Positions 51,102-59,742 are shown, counted from the stretch's first letter. The stretch is 64,000 nt of DNA from RGIG6353 sp964650465 (GCA_964650465.1 CAZYTA010000001.1:1-64000); one strand, 5' to 3'. The notes: generated by a model not told the origin, from the letters alone. Numbers and translations are program-made.

Positions 51102-51293
51102 TTATTTCACTATAAAGCCAAGCTCCTCAATTGCATTCTTGACATCTGCAACACCGATTTCGTCCTTTGCTATCCTTACCTCACCGCTTTCAAGAGTGAT
51201 GCTGACAGTATATCCCAACTCAGTCAATGCCTTTTCAACTCTTGATGAACAATGATTGCAGTGCATACCTTCTACCGTGATAATCTTTTCCAT
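51102..51293 (-). CDS. copZ: Copper chaperone CopZ-like heavy-metal-associated protein
   Basis: A 63-aa HMA-domain protein with the metal motif GMHCNHC (residues 9-15) and the ferredoxin-like fold pattern VEKALTELGYTVSITLESGEV. It carries Cu(I) and delivers it to CopA. It starts 13 nt after the copA stop on the same strand with GGAGGAATAGCT before the ATG. Confidence 0.93.
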   Translation of the reverse strand: MEKIITVEGMHCNHCSSRVEKALTELGYTVSITLESGEVRIAKDEIGVADVKNAIEELGFIVK

Positions 51294-51306
51294 AGCTATT
51301 CCTCCT

Positions 51307-53532
51307 TTATTTTTTAAATAATCTCAATGCATTACTTACAACAAATACCGAGCTGAAGCTCATTGCGGCGGCACCAATCATAGGATTGAGTACAAGCCCG
51401 AACACTGCAAAAACACCTGCGGCAAGAGGAATTCCCAGAACATTATAGAAAAACGCCCAGAATAAATTTTGCTTGATAATCCGCAATGTGGTTTTTGCAT
51501 ATTTTACGGTTCTTACAATCTGTCGGATATCCTCACCCATCAAAACAATATCCGAAGCATCAATGGCTATATCCGTTCCGCTTCCGAGAGATATTCCCAC
51601 ATCTGCCGATGCAAGAGAAGGGCTGTCATTTACTCCGTCTCCAATCATTGCCACCTTGCCGTTTTGCTGATATTTTTTTATATGTGACTCCTTTTCGGCA
51701 GGCATTACCTCAGCTACAAGCTCGTCAATACCTATCTCCTTTGCCACAGCGTTGGCAGTAGCTTTGTTGTCTCCTGTAAGCAATACCGTTCTGATTCCCA
51801 TGGCTTTTAGGGCTTCAACTGTCTCTCTTGCGCCTTCCTTGATTTTATCACTGATTGCAATAATTCCAATGACACAGCTGTCAACGGCAAAATACATCAA
51901 TGTTTTTCCCTCTAAAGAAAGCTCATCAGCCTTTTTTTCAAAAGGAGTTATATCGACTCCGTTTTCCTTCATAAAGGAATAATTCCCGCCAAGCAAACGG
52001 CGGTTTTCGTATTTTGCCTCAACGCCTCTTCCGGATACAGAGCGGAAATCAGTAATCTCAACAGCCTCAATATCCTGTGTGTATTCAACAATTGCCCGTG
52101 CCAGCGGATGCTCGCTGGACAGCTCAAGGGATCGGGCAAGCTTCAAAAGGGCTTCTCTGTTTTCGGATATAACATCGCTTACCTGCATTTTTCCTGTGGT
52201 CACAGTGCCTGTTTTATCGAATACCGCAACAGAAACATCGGACATAAGCTCAGCCCAGGAAGCATTTTTTACAAGAATTCCCTCGCCTGCAAGCTTTCCG
52301 ACAGACACTGTTATTGCAACGGGTGTAGCAAGTCCGAGAGCGCAAGGGCAGGAAATTACGAGCACAGACAGCGCACGGGAAAGTGCGTATTCAAAGCCGT
52401 TTCCAATGAGCAGCCATACCACAAAAGTTATAACGGATACAGCCATAACGGCAGGCACAAATATGCGGCTTATTTTGTCCGCTAATTTTGCAACAGGCGC
52501 TTTTGTGGCGGCGGCATTTTCAACAAGGGCAATTATCTGTGACAGTGTGGTATCTTTACCAACCGAAACCGCGCGAAATTTAACACAGGAATCAACAACA
52601 AGACTTGCAGAGGTCACCTCGTCCCCTACGCCTTTTTCAACAGGCACGCTTTCTCCGGTAAGACTTGACATATCAAAGCTTGCGTGTCCCTCGGTAATAA
52701 TACCGTCAACAGCAGCTCTGGAGCCGGGACGAAGCACTACAATATCACCAATCATTACGCTGTCTGTGGGTATCTGTACTTCCCTGCCGTCTCTTTCCAC
52801 GGTAACGGTCTCCGGACGAAGCCTTTCCAGACCTCTCAAGGCATCACCGGTCTTATTCTTTGAACGTTCTTCAAAGAATTTTCCGAGAGTAACAAGAGTG
52901 AGTATCATTGCCGACGACTCAAAATACAGGTTATGACGATAAAGGTCAACCATGTCCGTATTTCCTGTCCCCAGTCCCCATCCCATCATATATATGGCGA
53001 ATATTCCGTAAAGGACTCCTGCAAGTGAGCCTGTAGAAACAAGGGTATCCATATTTGGAGCTTTATTCTTTAATGCTTTCCATCCCGATACAAAAAATTT
53101 TCTGTTAACATACAAAACAGGAAGAGTCAAAAGAAATTGACTGAAGGAGAATATAAGCGCCATTTTGCTGCCTTTAAAGAAAAACGGCTGAGGAAGCGAC
53201 AGCATATGACCCATGGAAATATACATTAAAACTGCCAAAAAAGCAAAAGATACAATAAGCCTTGTCCTGACAGGAGTAAATGAATCCTCCTTGGAAGCTT
53301 GCAAATTTTCCTTTTTTTCCTCTGTTATCTCATGTGCCTCGAAGCCTGCTTTGGATACAGCGCGGACTATATCCTCCGCAGTTACTTTGCTTTCGTCAAA
53401 ATCGCATACCATTGTTTTGGCAAGCAAATTTACGGGAGCTGATAACACACCGTCAAGCCGTGATACCGCACGTTCTACAGCGGCAGAACAAGCAGAGCAG
53501 CTCATCCCCTCTACAGTAAAGCGTTTTTTCAT
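51307..53532 (-). CDS. copA: Copper-exporting P1B-type ATPase CopA
   Basis: A 741-aa heavy-metal ATPase. One N-terminal HMA domain (GMSCSAC, residues 9-15), the actuator motif SSLTGESVPVEKG, the transmembrane metal-binding CPC in SCPCALGLATPVAI, phosphorylation DKTGTVTTGK, the SEHPLA motif, TGDNKATANAVA and GDGVNDSPSLA hinge, plus Asn/Met-rich final helices. It exports Cu(I) from the cytoplasm. First gene of a copA-copZ operon. I see no clear CsoR or CopY operator at its promoter. Confidence 0.97.
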   Translation of the reverse strand: MKKRFTVEGMSCSACSAAVERAVSRLDGVLSAPVNLLAKTMVCDFDESKVTAEDIVRAVSKAGFEAHEITEEKKENLQASKEDSFTPVRTRLIVSFAFLAVLMYISMGHMLSLPQPFFFKGSKMALIFSFSQFLLTLPVLYVNRKFFVSGWKALKNKAPNMDTLVSTGSLAGVLYGIFAIYMMGWGLGTGNTDMVDLYRHNLYFESSAMILTLVTLGKFFEERSKNKTGDALRGLERLRPETVTVERDGREVQIPTDSVMIGDIVVLRPGSRAAVDGIITEGHASFDMSSLTGESVPVEKGVGDEVTSASLVVDSCVKFRAVSVGKDTTLSQIIALVENAAATKAPVAKLADKISRIFVPAVMAVSVITFVVWLLIGNGFEYALSRALSVLVISCPCALGLATPVAITVSVGKLAGEGILVKNASWAELMSDVSVAVFDKTGTVTTGKMQVSDVISENREALLKLARSLELSSEHPLARAIVEYTQDIEAVEITDFRSVSGRGVEAKYENRRLLGGNYSFMKENGVDITPFEKKADELSLEGKTLMYFAVDSCVIGIIAISDKIKEGARETVEALKAMGIRTVLLTGDNKATANAVAKEIGIDELVAEVMPAEKESHIKKYQQNGKVAMIGDGVNDSPSLASADVGISLGSGTDIAIDASDIVLMGEDIRQIVRTVKYAKTTLRIIKQNLFWAFFYNVLGIPLAAGVFAVFGLVLNPMIGAAAMSFSSVFVVSNALRLFKK

Positions 53533-53565
53533 TGTTTCACCTCAGTTTGTCATTGCTAACTGCAC

Positions 53566-53597
53566 ATTATGATAGCATATTTTTTGCAATTTTGCAA
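53566..53597 (-). promoter_or_regulatory. Probable copA promoter
   Basis: On the minus strand TTGCAA, a 17-nt spacer and TATCAT, about 35 nt before the start codon. Confidence 0.65.
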
Positions 53598-53641
53598 GTA
53601 TTTATTTAGGGGTTGCCAAAAAAGTATTTATATGGTAAAAT

Positions 53642-53745
53642 AAAAAGCGGTCAGTGACCGCTGACAATGCTCGCCTATTGTAACCTATTGAATATACCCA
53701 AACAAGGTAAAACGGCGAGGTTCATTTAATGCAATTTCCTTGTAG
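53642..53745 (+). repeat. Dispersed repeat copy, first of a tandem pair
   Basis: AAAAAGCGGTCAGTGACCGCT, GACAATGCTCGCCTATTGTAACC, CAAACAAGGTAAAACGGCGAGG and GCAATTTCCTTGTAG. This is the most complete copy. It does not abut a gene end: copA starts on the other side. Confidence 0.9.
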
Positions 53746-53747
53746 AT

Positions 53748-53846
53748 AAAAAAGCGGCGAGTCGCCGCTGACAATGCTCGCCAATCGCAACCTATGAATA
53801 TACCCAAACAAGGTAAAACAGCGAGGTTGGTTTCGAGGAATTTTTC
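53748..53846 (+). repeat. Dispersed repeat copy, second of a tandem pair
   Basis: AAAAAAGCGGCGAGTCGCCGCT, GACAATGCTCGCCAATCGCAACC, CAAACAAGGTAAAACAGCGAGG, then GAGGAATTTTT. The first hairpin has different arms (GCGGCGAGTCGCCGC) from the preceding copy, so pairing rather than sequence is kept. Confidence 0.9.
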
Positions 53847-53917
53847 ATGAGCTAAAAATTTTTCAAAAAAATGTGACCTTACCGCACGCTTATGCGTGTT
53901 AAGGATAGGAGGTACAA

Positions 53918-54382
53918 ATGAGCCGTTCCGTTACGGAGCAGTTTGACGAGATTTACGGCAAATATTCAAATATGCTGTACCGACTTGCACTCTCACATCT
54001 TTTATCAAAGGAAGATGCCGAGGATGCGGTACATGATGTATTTATGAAATATATAAACTCCACACCTCACTTTTTCGGAGAAGAGCACGAAAAGGCTTGG
54101 TTTATACGGGTTACCGTAAACCAATGCCACGATGCCGCCCGACGCAGAAGTGTGCGCACCCACTCCCCTCTTGAGGATGCCGCTGAAATATGCGCCGAGA
54201 TGGGAGCAGGCGAGGTCACTGAAGCTGTGCTGGGACTGGAGGATACCTATAAAACTCCCATACTACTCCACTATTATGAAGGATACAGCGTAGAAGAGTG
54301 TGCAAGAATACTCAGAATATCGGTTTCCGCTGTCAAAATGCGTTTGGCAAGGGCAAGAGAAAAGCTGAAAATTGATTTATAA
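53918..54382 (+). CDS. RNA polymerase sigma factor, ECF type (sigma-70 family)
   Basis: A 154-aa extracytoplasmic-function sigma factor. Region 2 is YGKYSNMLYRLALSHLLSKEDAEDAVHDVFMKYI (about 14-47), and region 4 is LEDTYKTPILLHYYEGYSVEECARILRISVSAVKMRLARAREKL compressed at about 108-150. AGGAGG precedes the ATG. The partly overlapping next gene encodes a likely anti-sigma factor. It probably responds to an envelope signal and may control the O-acylation genes downstream; the regulon is inferred from position only. Confidence 0.92.
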   Translation: MSRSVTEQFDEIYGKYSNMLYRLALSHLLSKEDAEDAVHDVFMKYINSTPHFFGEEHEKAWFIRVTVNQCHDAARRRSVRTHSPLEDAAEICAEMGAGEVTEAVLGLEDTYKTPILLHYYEGYSVEECARILRISVSAVKMRLARAREKLKIDL

Positions 54383-54398
54383 TTGGAGGTGTTGCCCG

Positions 54399-54938
54399 AT
54401 GATAGACAAAAAAGATATAGACGCCTATATGAGTATCAAGGCTCCCGATTCCATCAGAGAAAAAGTGATGGCGGAGCAGGCAAAGAACAACAGCCGAATT
54501 TCCTCAAAGGTCCGTATGTGCTATGCACTTGCGGCGGCGTTATTGGTAATAATCGCAGTTTTTGCTTTTCTCCCCGATTCAAAAACTCAAATCTATTATT
54601 CCGATAAGCCGCTTGACAAAAATGCCGTTATAATAAAAACGGCAGATAATCCGAATGCAAGGATAGCTCTTCTTTCAGCAAAAGATATTGAAGAGATACC
54701 GTTGACTGTAAAAACCGATAAAAAAACAGACATAACAGTTTCTCACGGAAACATTATAATTCTCGGAGAAGATAAGGCAACAAATGCCGGAAACAGTGTA
54801 AGTATTGACTCTGACACTTATATTCTGTGGTCTGTAGAGCTTGTTTCCTACAATGGCGGTTATACCATTACCGTAGGTAATGACTCATACTGTATTTCAG
54901 TAAATAACGAAGCCCAATGGGTTTTGTCAAAAAAATAA
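54399..54938 (+). CDS. Putative membrane-anchored anti-sigma factor
   Basis: A 179-aa protein: a short cytoplasmic N-terminus (MIDKKDIDAYMSIKAPDSIR), one transmembrane helix (about 41-60) and an extracytoplasmic domain (about 65-179) with no named motif. It follows the ECF sigma gene by 16 nt with GGAGG at 54385, which is the usual place for an anti-sigma factor. The ATG at 54399 is preferred to an overlapping upstream start without ribosome site. Assignment rests on topology and position. Confidence 0.7.
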   Translation: MIDKKDIDAYMSIKAPDSIREKVMAEQAKNNSRISSKVRMCYALAAALLVIIAVFAFLPDSKTQIYYSDKPLDKNAVIIKTADNPNARIALLSAKDIEEIPLTVKTDKKTDITVSHGNIIILGEDKATNAGNSVSIDSDTYILWSVELVSYNGGYTITVGNDSYCISVNNEAQWVLSKK

Positions 54939-54963
54939 TTTTTAAACCGAAAGGAAAAACAAA

Positions 54964-55578
54964 ATGAAAAAGCTTATCATCATCCTCGCGGCTCTTCTTG
55001 CCGCAAGCGTACTTCTCGTATCATGCGCAAAGGACGAGACAGTATCCCCCAACAATCAGGACGTAGTTGAAAATCAGGAAACCGTTACCCCCGACGAAAT
55101 CCCCGAGACTCCCGTTGAAGATGAAACTCCCGTTGAGCCCGAAGTTCCCGCTGCATCAGGTCTTCAGGCAACAGTAGATGCTATCTACGAAAAGTATCCC
55201 GTTCCCTTCATGGCAGGTACAATCCCCGCTGAAATGATTACAGCTGATTCATATGCATACTACACAGGTATGGCTGATGACTCAAAGGTTGCTGACCTTC
55301 TTGTTTCAGAGTCCATGATAGGTGCTCAGGCATACTCTCTTGTTCTTGTTACCGTTAAGGACGGCGAGGACGTTAATGCGGTTGCAGATTCTATGATTAA
55401 CGGCATCGACCAGAGAAAGTGGATGTGCGTTGAAGCTGACCTTATCAGAACAGTTACACACGGCAACACAGTAATGCTCGTTATGATTGACTCTTCAATG
55501 GAAATTCCCGTTGACGGCTTTGTAACAGCATTCGAAGAGGTTGTAGGTGCTGTTGAACACGAGGCAGTAAAGGCATAA
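54964..55578 (+). CDS. DUF4358-like lipoprotein
   Basis: A 204-aa lipoprotein with signal peptide and lipobox LLVSCAKD (Cys about 21), a Pro/Glu/Thr-rich linker (about 30-65) and a C-terminal domain (TVDAIYEKYPVPFMAGTIP, QAYSLVLVTVKDGEDVNAVADSM, IDQRKWMCVEADLIRTVTHGN). It resembles DUF4358 proteins, which are commonly encoded next to MBOAT and DHHW genes in clostridia, as here. The biochemical role is unknown. Confidence 0.78.
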   Translation: MKKLIIILAALLAASVLLVSCAKDETVSPNNQDVVENQETVTPDEIPETPVEDETPVEPEVPAASGLQATVDAIYEKYPVPFMAGTIPAEMITADSYAYYTGMADDSKVADLLVSESMIGAQAYSLVLVTVKDGEDVNAVADSMINGIDQRKWMCVEADLIRTVTHGNTVMLVMIDSSMEIPVDGFVTAFEEVVGAVEHEAVKA

Positions 55579-55591
55579 ATTATTACATTAT

Positions 55592-55630
55592 AATGGGGGG
55601 AGCTGTGAATACAGTTTCCCCCATTTTTTA
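55592..55630 (+). terminator. Intrinsic terminator inside the O-acylation gene set
   Basis: AATGGGGGGA and TTCCCCCATT with an inner CTGT/ACAG pairing, followed by TTTTTT. It lies between the lipoprotein and MBOAT genes, so it should reduce expression of the downstream pair relative to the lipoprotein. Confidence 0.85.
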
Positions 55631-55643
55631 AGGCGGTGACAAA

Positions 55644-57041
55644 ATGCTTTTTTCGGGTATTCCCTTTCTGTTTTATTTTTTACCCATAGTATTGATTATA
55701 TATTTTTGCGTACCTAAATTTCTGAAAAATGCCGTTCTGCTTATATCCAGTCTTATTTTCTACGGTTGGGGCGAGCCTCTTTACCTGTTTTTGATGATAG
55801 CCTCAATTATGCTTGGCTACTTTATCGGTATGTTTATTGACAAATCCAAAACCAAAACAGCCAAGAAAATATGGCTGTCAATATCGGTGCTTACAAGCAT
55901 TGCCCTTCTGGGCTTCTTTAAGTACGCGGATTTCTTTATTGAAAACTTTAATGCGGTAACAGGACTTTCGGTTGCACTGCTTAAGATTGCACTTCCCATC
56001 GGTATCAGCTTCTATACCTTCCAGATACTCAGCTATACCATTGATGTATACAGAGGAAATGTGCCCTATCAGAAGAATATTATCAACTTCGGCACATATG
56101 TCGCCCTCTTCCCTCAGCTCATTGCAGGTCCCATTGTGCGTTATATTGATGTAGCGCGTGAGCTTGAGAACAGAGAGCATTCCTTTGAAAAATTCTATCT
56201 GGGTATGCGGCGCTTTATTGTCGGTCTTTCAAAAAAAGTACTTATTGCAAATCAGATGGGTGCAGTATGTGACCTTTTCAGAGAAACCTCTGAAAAATCC
56301 ACTCTTTTCTTCTGGGTATATGCCTTAGCCTTTGCCATCCATGTATATTTTGACTTTTCGGGATATTCGGATATGGCTATAGGTCTTGGCAAAATATTCG
56401 GCTTCAATTTTATCGAAAACTTCAATTATCCCTATATATCAAAGAGTATAAGCGAATTCTGGCGCAGATGGCATATGTCACTTGGCTCATGGTTCAGAGA
56501 CTATGTGTATATCCCCTTGGGCGGTAACCGTGTAAATATAGGCAGATGGCTTTTCAACACTCTCGTAGTTTGGATGCTGACCGGTCTGTGGCACGGAGCG
56601 GCGTGGAATTTTGTAATGTGGGGACTTTTATATGCGGTGCTTCTCATAGGAGAAAAGTTCTTTGTCAGAAAACTCATTGAGAAAAATGCCGTTATTGCTC
56701 ACATATATACCATGCTTTTTGTAACAATAGGCTTTGTTATATTTAATGCTCCGAACATGACAGTTGCAGGTCAGGACCTTCTGGGTATGATAGGAGTGGG
56801 GGGCTACGCTTTGTCCAATGACTTCACCGTTTATCATCTGTCCAGCAATGCCCTTATATTCATCCTGGGAATTTTAGGCGCGACGCCTGTTCCGAAGATG
56901 CTTCACACAAAGCTTGCCGAAGGTAAAGCTAAAAACATAATGGCGGTAATAGAGCCTGTAATATGCATTATTCTTCTTCTGGTATGCACAGCATATCTTG
57001 TAGACGGCTCATACAACCCGTTTTTGTATTTCAGATTTTAA
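55644..57041 (+). CDS. MBOAT family O-acyltransferase (AlgI/DltB-like)
   Basis: A 465-aa polytopic membrane protein, about ten helices. Family blocks: FFKYADFFIENFN, LPIGISFYTFQILSYTIDVYRG, FPQLIAGPIVRY, DFSGYSDMAIGLGKIFGF, ISEFWRRWHMSLGSWFRDYVYIP, and the catalytic His region LTGLWHGAAWNFVMWG (about 315-330). It transfers acyl groups across the membrane for O-acetylation of a surface or secreted polysaccharide. AAGGCGGTGA precedes the ATG. The partner DHHW gene follows 12 nt after its stop. Confidence 0.95.
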   Translation: MLFSGIPFLFYFLPIVLIIYFCVPKFLKNAVLLISSLIFYGWGEPLYLFLMIASIMLGYFIGMFIDKSKTKTAKKIWLSISVLTSIALLGFFKYADFFIENFNAVTGLSVALLKIALPIGISFYTFQILSYTIDVYRGNVPYQKNIINFGTYVALFPQLIAGPIVRYIDVARELENREHSFEKFYLGMRRFIVGLSKKVLIANQMGAVCDLFRETSEKSTLFFWVYALAFAIHVYFDFSGYSDMAIGLGKIFGFNFIENFNYPYISKSISEFWRRWHMSLGSWFRDYVYIPLGGNRVNIGRWLFNTLVVWMLTGLWHGAAWNFVMWGLLYAVLLIGEKFFVRKLIEKNAVIAHIYTMLFVTIGFVIFNAPNMTVAGQDLLGMIGVGGYALSNDFTVYHLSSNALIFILGILGATPVPKMLHTKLAEGKAKNIMAVIEPVICIILLLVCTAYLVDGSYNPFLYFRF

Positions 57042-57053
57042 GGAGGCAGAAAT

Positions 57054-58166
57054 ATGAAGAAAAGATATATTATTTCATCACTTGTTATGATAGTCATTTT
57101 ATTCGCTCTGTCCCTTACAGCTTGGTTCAAGCCTGCAGATGAATATTCAACAAGTGAACGCAGACCCTTTGCACAGTTTCCCGAGTTAAATTCAAAAACT
57201 CTGCTGTCGGGAGAATTCACAACAAAATTTGAGGATTATGCTACCGACCAATTCCCGTTGCGTGACAGCTTCAGAACGCTGAAAGCCATTGCTAAGTTCT
57301 ATGCTTTCAATCAGAAAGACAATAATGACATATACATCCACGACTCTCAGGCTTCAAAGCTGGACACGCAAATCAAGGAGTCATCTATTCAAAACGCTCT
57401 TGACAAGATGAATTATCTTTACGAAAATTATGTGAAGGGCAAAACCGACAAGGTATATTTTTCGGTAGTTCCCGATAAATCCATGACCCTTGCTCCCGAG
57501 GGCGGATATCCTTCGCTGGATTACGGCGAAATTGCAAGCCGTTTTGAAAACGGACTTGATTGGGCACAGTATATTGACATTTATCCCTACCTGCATTACA
57601 GTGACTACTACACCACAGATACCCACTGGAGTCAGGACAAAATAGTCGATGTTGCCGAAGCTATTGCGGCGGCAATGGGCGCAACAGTAGAGGACAGCTA
57701 TGAGACCGTTACTCTGGACAAGGACTTTTACGGAGTGTACTACGGTCAGTCCTCCCTTCCTTTGCCTCCCGATAAGATAACATATCTCACCTCCGACACA
57801 ATAGAGAACTGTCTCGTATACAATTACGAAAAAGACAACGGTAAAGCTGCAGGTGCGGTTTATGATATGGAAAAGTTGGATTCAAAGGACCCCTACGAAA
57901 TGTTCCTATCCGGTGCTTCCGCTCTTATGAGGATTAAAAACCCTTCAAATGACAGCGGAAGAAAGCTCATTATATTCCGTGACTCTTACACATCAAGCCT
58001 TGCGCCTCTGCTGGTGGAAAGCTATTCGGAAATAATTCTTGTTGATATCAGGTACATTATGTCCTCTTTTATCGGGTCATTTGTAACTGCCGAGGAATTC
58101 AAGGATGCAGATGTGCTTTTCCTCTACAGCGCAATGATACTCAACAGCTCTGAAGCATTCAAATAA
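57054..58166 (+). CDS. DHHW family SGNH-like O-acetylation protein (AlgX/AlgJ-like)
   Basis: A 370-aa protein with an N-terminal signal anchor (about residues 5-25) and an extracytoplasmic SGNH-like domain. The DHHW-type motif is TTDTHWSQ (about 188-195), with the Ser region IIFRDSYTSSLAPL (about 305-318) and the N-terminal FAQFPELNSKTLLSGEFTTKFEDYATDQFPLRD block. It completes polysaccharide O-acetylation with the MBOAT protein. A terminator follows about 100 bp downstream. Confidence 0.92.
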   Translation: MKKRYIISSLVMIVILFALSLTAWFKPADEYSTSERRPFAQFPELNSKTLLSGEFTTKFEDYATDQFPLRDSFRTLKAIAKFYAFNQKDNNDIYIHDSQASKLDTQIKESSIQNALDKMNYLYENYVKGKTDKVYFSVVPDKSMTLAPEGGYPSLDYGEIASRFENGLDWAQYIDIYPYLHYSDYYTTDTHWSQDKIVDVAEAIAAAMGATVEDSYETVTLDKDFYGVYYGQSSLPLPPDKITYLTSDTIENCLVYNYEKDNGKAAGAVYDMEKLDSKDPYEMFLSGASALMRIKNPSNDSGRKLIIFRDSYTSSLAPLLVESYSEIILVDIRYIMSSFIGSFVTAEEFKDADVLFLYSAMILNSSEAFK

Positions 58167-58203
58167 ATGCGGCAAATCTCATTGTTTTGTTTTTGATTTT
58201 GTT

Positions 58204-58247
58204 TTTTAGGTAGGAGACTTTTTACAAAAGGTCCCCTACCTAAAAGC
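58204..58247. repeat. Imperfect palindrome, GGTAGGAGAC type
   Basis: TTTTAGGTAGGAGACTTTT, loop TACA, AAAGGTCCCCTACCTAAAA. Same organisation as the TGCTA-loop palindromes at 50863 and 51041. Confidence 0.75.
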
Positions 58248-58264
58248 TTTTTTTGAGGATTTAC

Positions 58265-58290
58265 AAAAAATGCCTTTCGGGGCATTTTTG
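58265..58290 (+). terminator. Terminator of the O-acylation gene set
   Basis: AAAAAATGCC and GGCATTTTT around TTTCGG, followed by TTTTTG. Confidence 0.85.
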
Positions 58291-58293
58291 TTG

Positions 58294-58322
58294 TTTACTT
58301 ATTCATAAATGTGTGGTATAAT
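58294..58322 (+). promoter_or_regulatory. Promoter of the trigger-factor-like lipoprotein gene
   Basis: TTTACT (58294-58299), 17-nt spacer, TATAAT (58317-58322). The transcript would carry a ~110-nt leader with inverted CCGAACTATTGTCGG and CGGCAATAATAGCTCGG. Confidence 0.82.
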
Positions 58323-58440
58323 GGCAAAAACCGAAGAGAGCCGAACTATTGTCGGTTTCAAGCGACAAAGGGATGTTTATACCAAAAAGGGCTTTTTTCG
58401 GCAATAATAGCTCGGTAAAATAAAAAAAGGAGATTAAATA

Positions 58441-59625
58441 ATGAAAAAAATTGCTTTAATTCTTGCAATGCTGTTACTTGCATTCGCTGTATGCTCGTGC
58501 AGTAAAGATGACACAAAAACCCCTGTTAACAACGAAAATCTTGAGGGCACCGAAAAGCTTGTCGCAGATTTTCTTACTGCTGTTACGGTTGAGCAAGCTC
58601 CCGAAGCAGAGGTTGAAAAAGATGATACACCCATGGCAGAGGCTTTTGAGATACCCTATCAATATGACCTCTCTCCCTATATCACCATTTCCAAAGATGA
58701 CTACACCGGTATAGAATTAACAGAAATGAGTGCAGATGTTACTCAGGAAGCCATGATGGAGGCTATCAACGCAGACCTTTCAAACTATGGTGAAGAGGTT
58801 GAGATTACCGACAGAGGTGCTGAGTACGGCGACACCTTGAATATAAACTTCAAGGGATTTGAAAGCGGAGTAGCTTTTGACGGCGGTACAGCCGAGAACT
58901 ATGAGATGGTACTTGGAGAGGCAGGCTTTATTGACGGCTTTGAAGAACAGCTTGTAGGACATAAGGTTGGAGAAGAATTTACCATTGACGTTACCTTCCC
59001 TGAGAATTATTCCGAGCCTCTTGCAGGCAAGCCCGCACAGTTCGAAATAAAGATTAACTCAATTACCGCAAAGACATCTGTTGAGCTTACAGAGGAATTT
59101 GTAAAAGAAAACTTCTTCTGTAATACAATAAACGATTATCTTCTCCAGAAATATAAGGAATTGCACTCAGCTAACCTTGCAGAAGTTGACAATGCAAGAA
59201 AATCACTTGCTTACAGCATAATTTTTGAAAATGCAACCATCAAAGAGCTCCCCTTGGACAGATATGACCTTTATGCTACACAGGTTAAAGCCGACATTGA
59301 AACCACTGCGGAAATGTACAGCATGACTCTTGAGGATTTTGTAACACAGAGCGGTATGACAATGGAGGAATTCAACTCATATGTTGATGAACAGGCAACA
59401 GCGATTGTAGAGCAAGAGCTTATCGCCTATTCAATAGCTAATGCAGAAGGTCTTCTTGAAGGAGTAACAAAGACCGATTACAACAAATACCTCTCAGAGC
59501 TTGCAGCTTCATACGGTACAGATGCAGAAACCTTTGCATCTACCTATCCCACAGATATGATATGGAACAGTCTTGTACTTGAAATTGCAATTGAGCACGT
59601 AATTGATAATTCTGTTACCAAATAA
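58441..59625 (+). CDS. Extracytoplasmic trigger-factor-like lipoprotein with FKBP-type PPIase domain
   Basis: A 394-aa lipoprotein with signal peptide and lipobox VCSCSKDD (Cys about 20). An FKBP-like peptidyl-prolyl isomerase domain lies at about 115-205 (GDTLNINFKGFESGVAFDGG, MVLGEAGFIDGFEEQLVGHKVGEEF, DVTFPENYSEPLAGKPAQFEIKI), and is followed by a trigger-factor-type C-terminal helical chaperone domain (about 215-390). Cytoplasmic trigger factor has no signal peptide, so this form probably folds exported proteins at the outer membrane face. AAGGAG precedes the ATG. Confidence 0.88.
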   Translation: MKKIALILAMLLLAFAVCSCSKDDTKTPVNNENLEGTEKLVADFLTAVTVEQAPEAEVEKDDTPMAEAFEIPYQYDLSPYITISKDDYTGIELTEMSADVTQEAMMEAINADLSNYGEEVEITDRGAEYGDTLNINFKGFESGVAFDGGTAENYEMVLGEAGFIDGFEEQLVGHKVGEEFTIDVTFPENYSEPLAGKPAQFEIKINSITAKTSVELTEEFVKENFFCNTINDYLLQKYKELHSANLAEVDNARKSLAYSIIFENATIKELPLDRYDLYATQVKADIETTAEMYSMTLEDFVTQSGMTMEEFNSYVDEQATAIVEQELIAYSIANAEGLLEGVTKTDYNKYLSELAASYGTDAETFASTYPTDMIWNSLVLEIAIEHVIDNSVTK

Positions 59626-59658
59626 TTGATTTTAAAGACAAAAGAGCAGACACCCTTG

Positions 59659-59740
59659 ATATGCACCCCAAAAGTTAGACACTTTTGGAGGTGCATATTT
59701 TTTATGAGCAAAAAAGGACAAATGCAAAAAAAGCAAAACT
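59659..59740 (+). mobile_element. Relic of an IS3-family insertion sequence end
   Basis: GCACCCCAAAAGTTAGACAC is typical of IS3/IS150-type terminal repeats. It forms part of a near-perfect hairpin (59659-59698, one bulged A). It is followed by a start codon and a reading frame beginning MSKKGQ, like IS3 orfA, which then breaks off into a partial dispersed repeat. The hairpin followed by TTTTTT may now serve as terminator of the lipoprotein gene. Confidence 0.6.
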
Positions 59741-59742
59741 GT

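Noticed and set aside
52079..52936. 285-codon plus-strand frame opposite copA
   Set aside because: copA is a full, unbroken P1B ATPase; the opposite frame is low-complexity Ser/Thr-rich with no family features.
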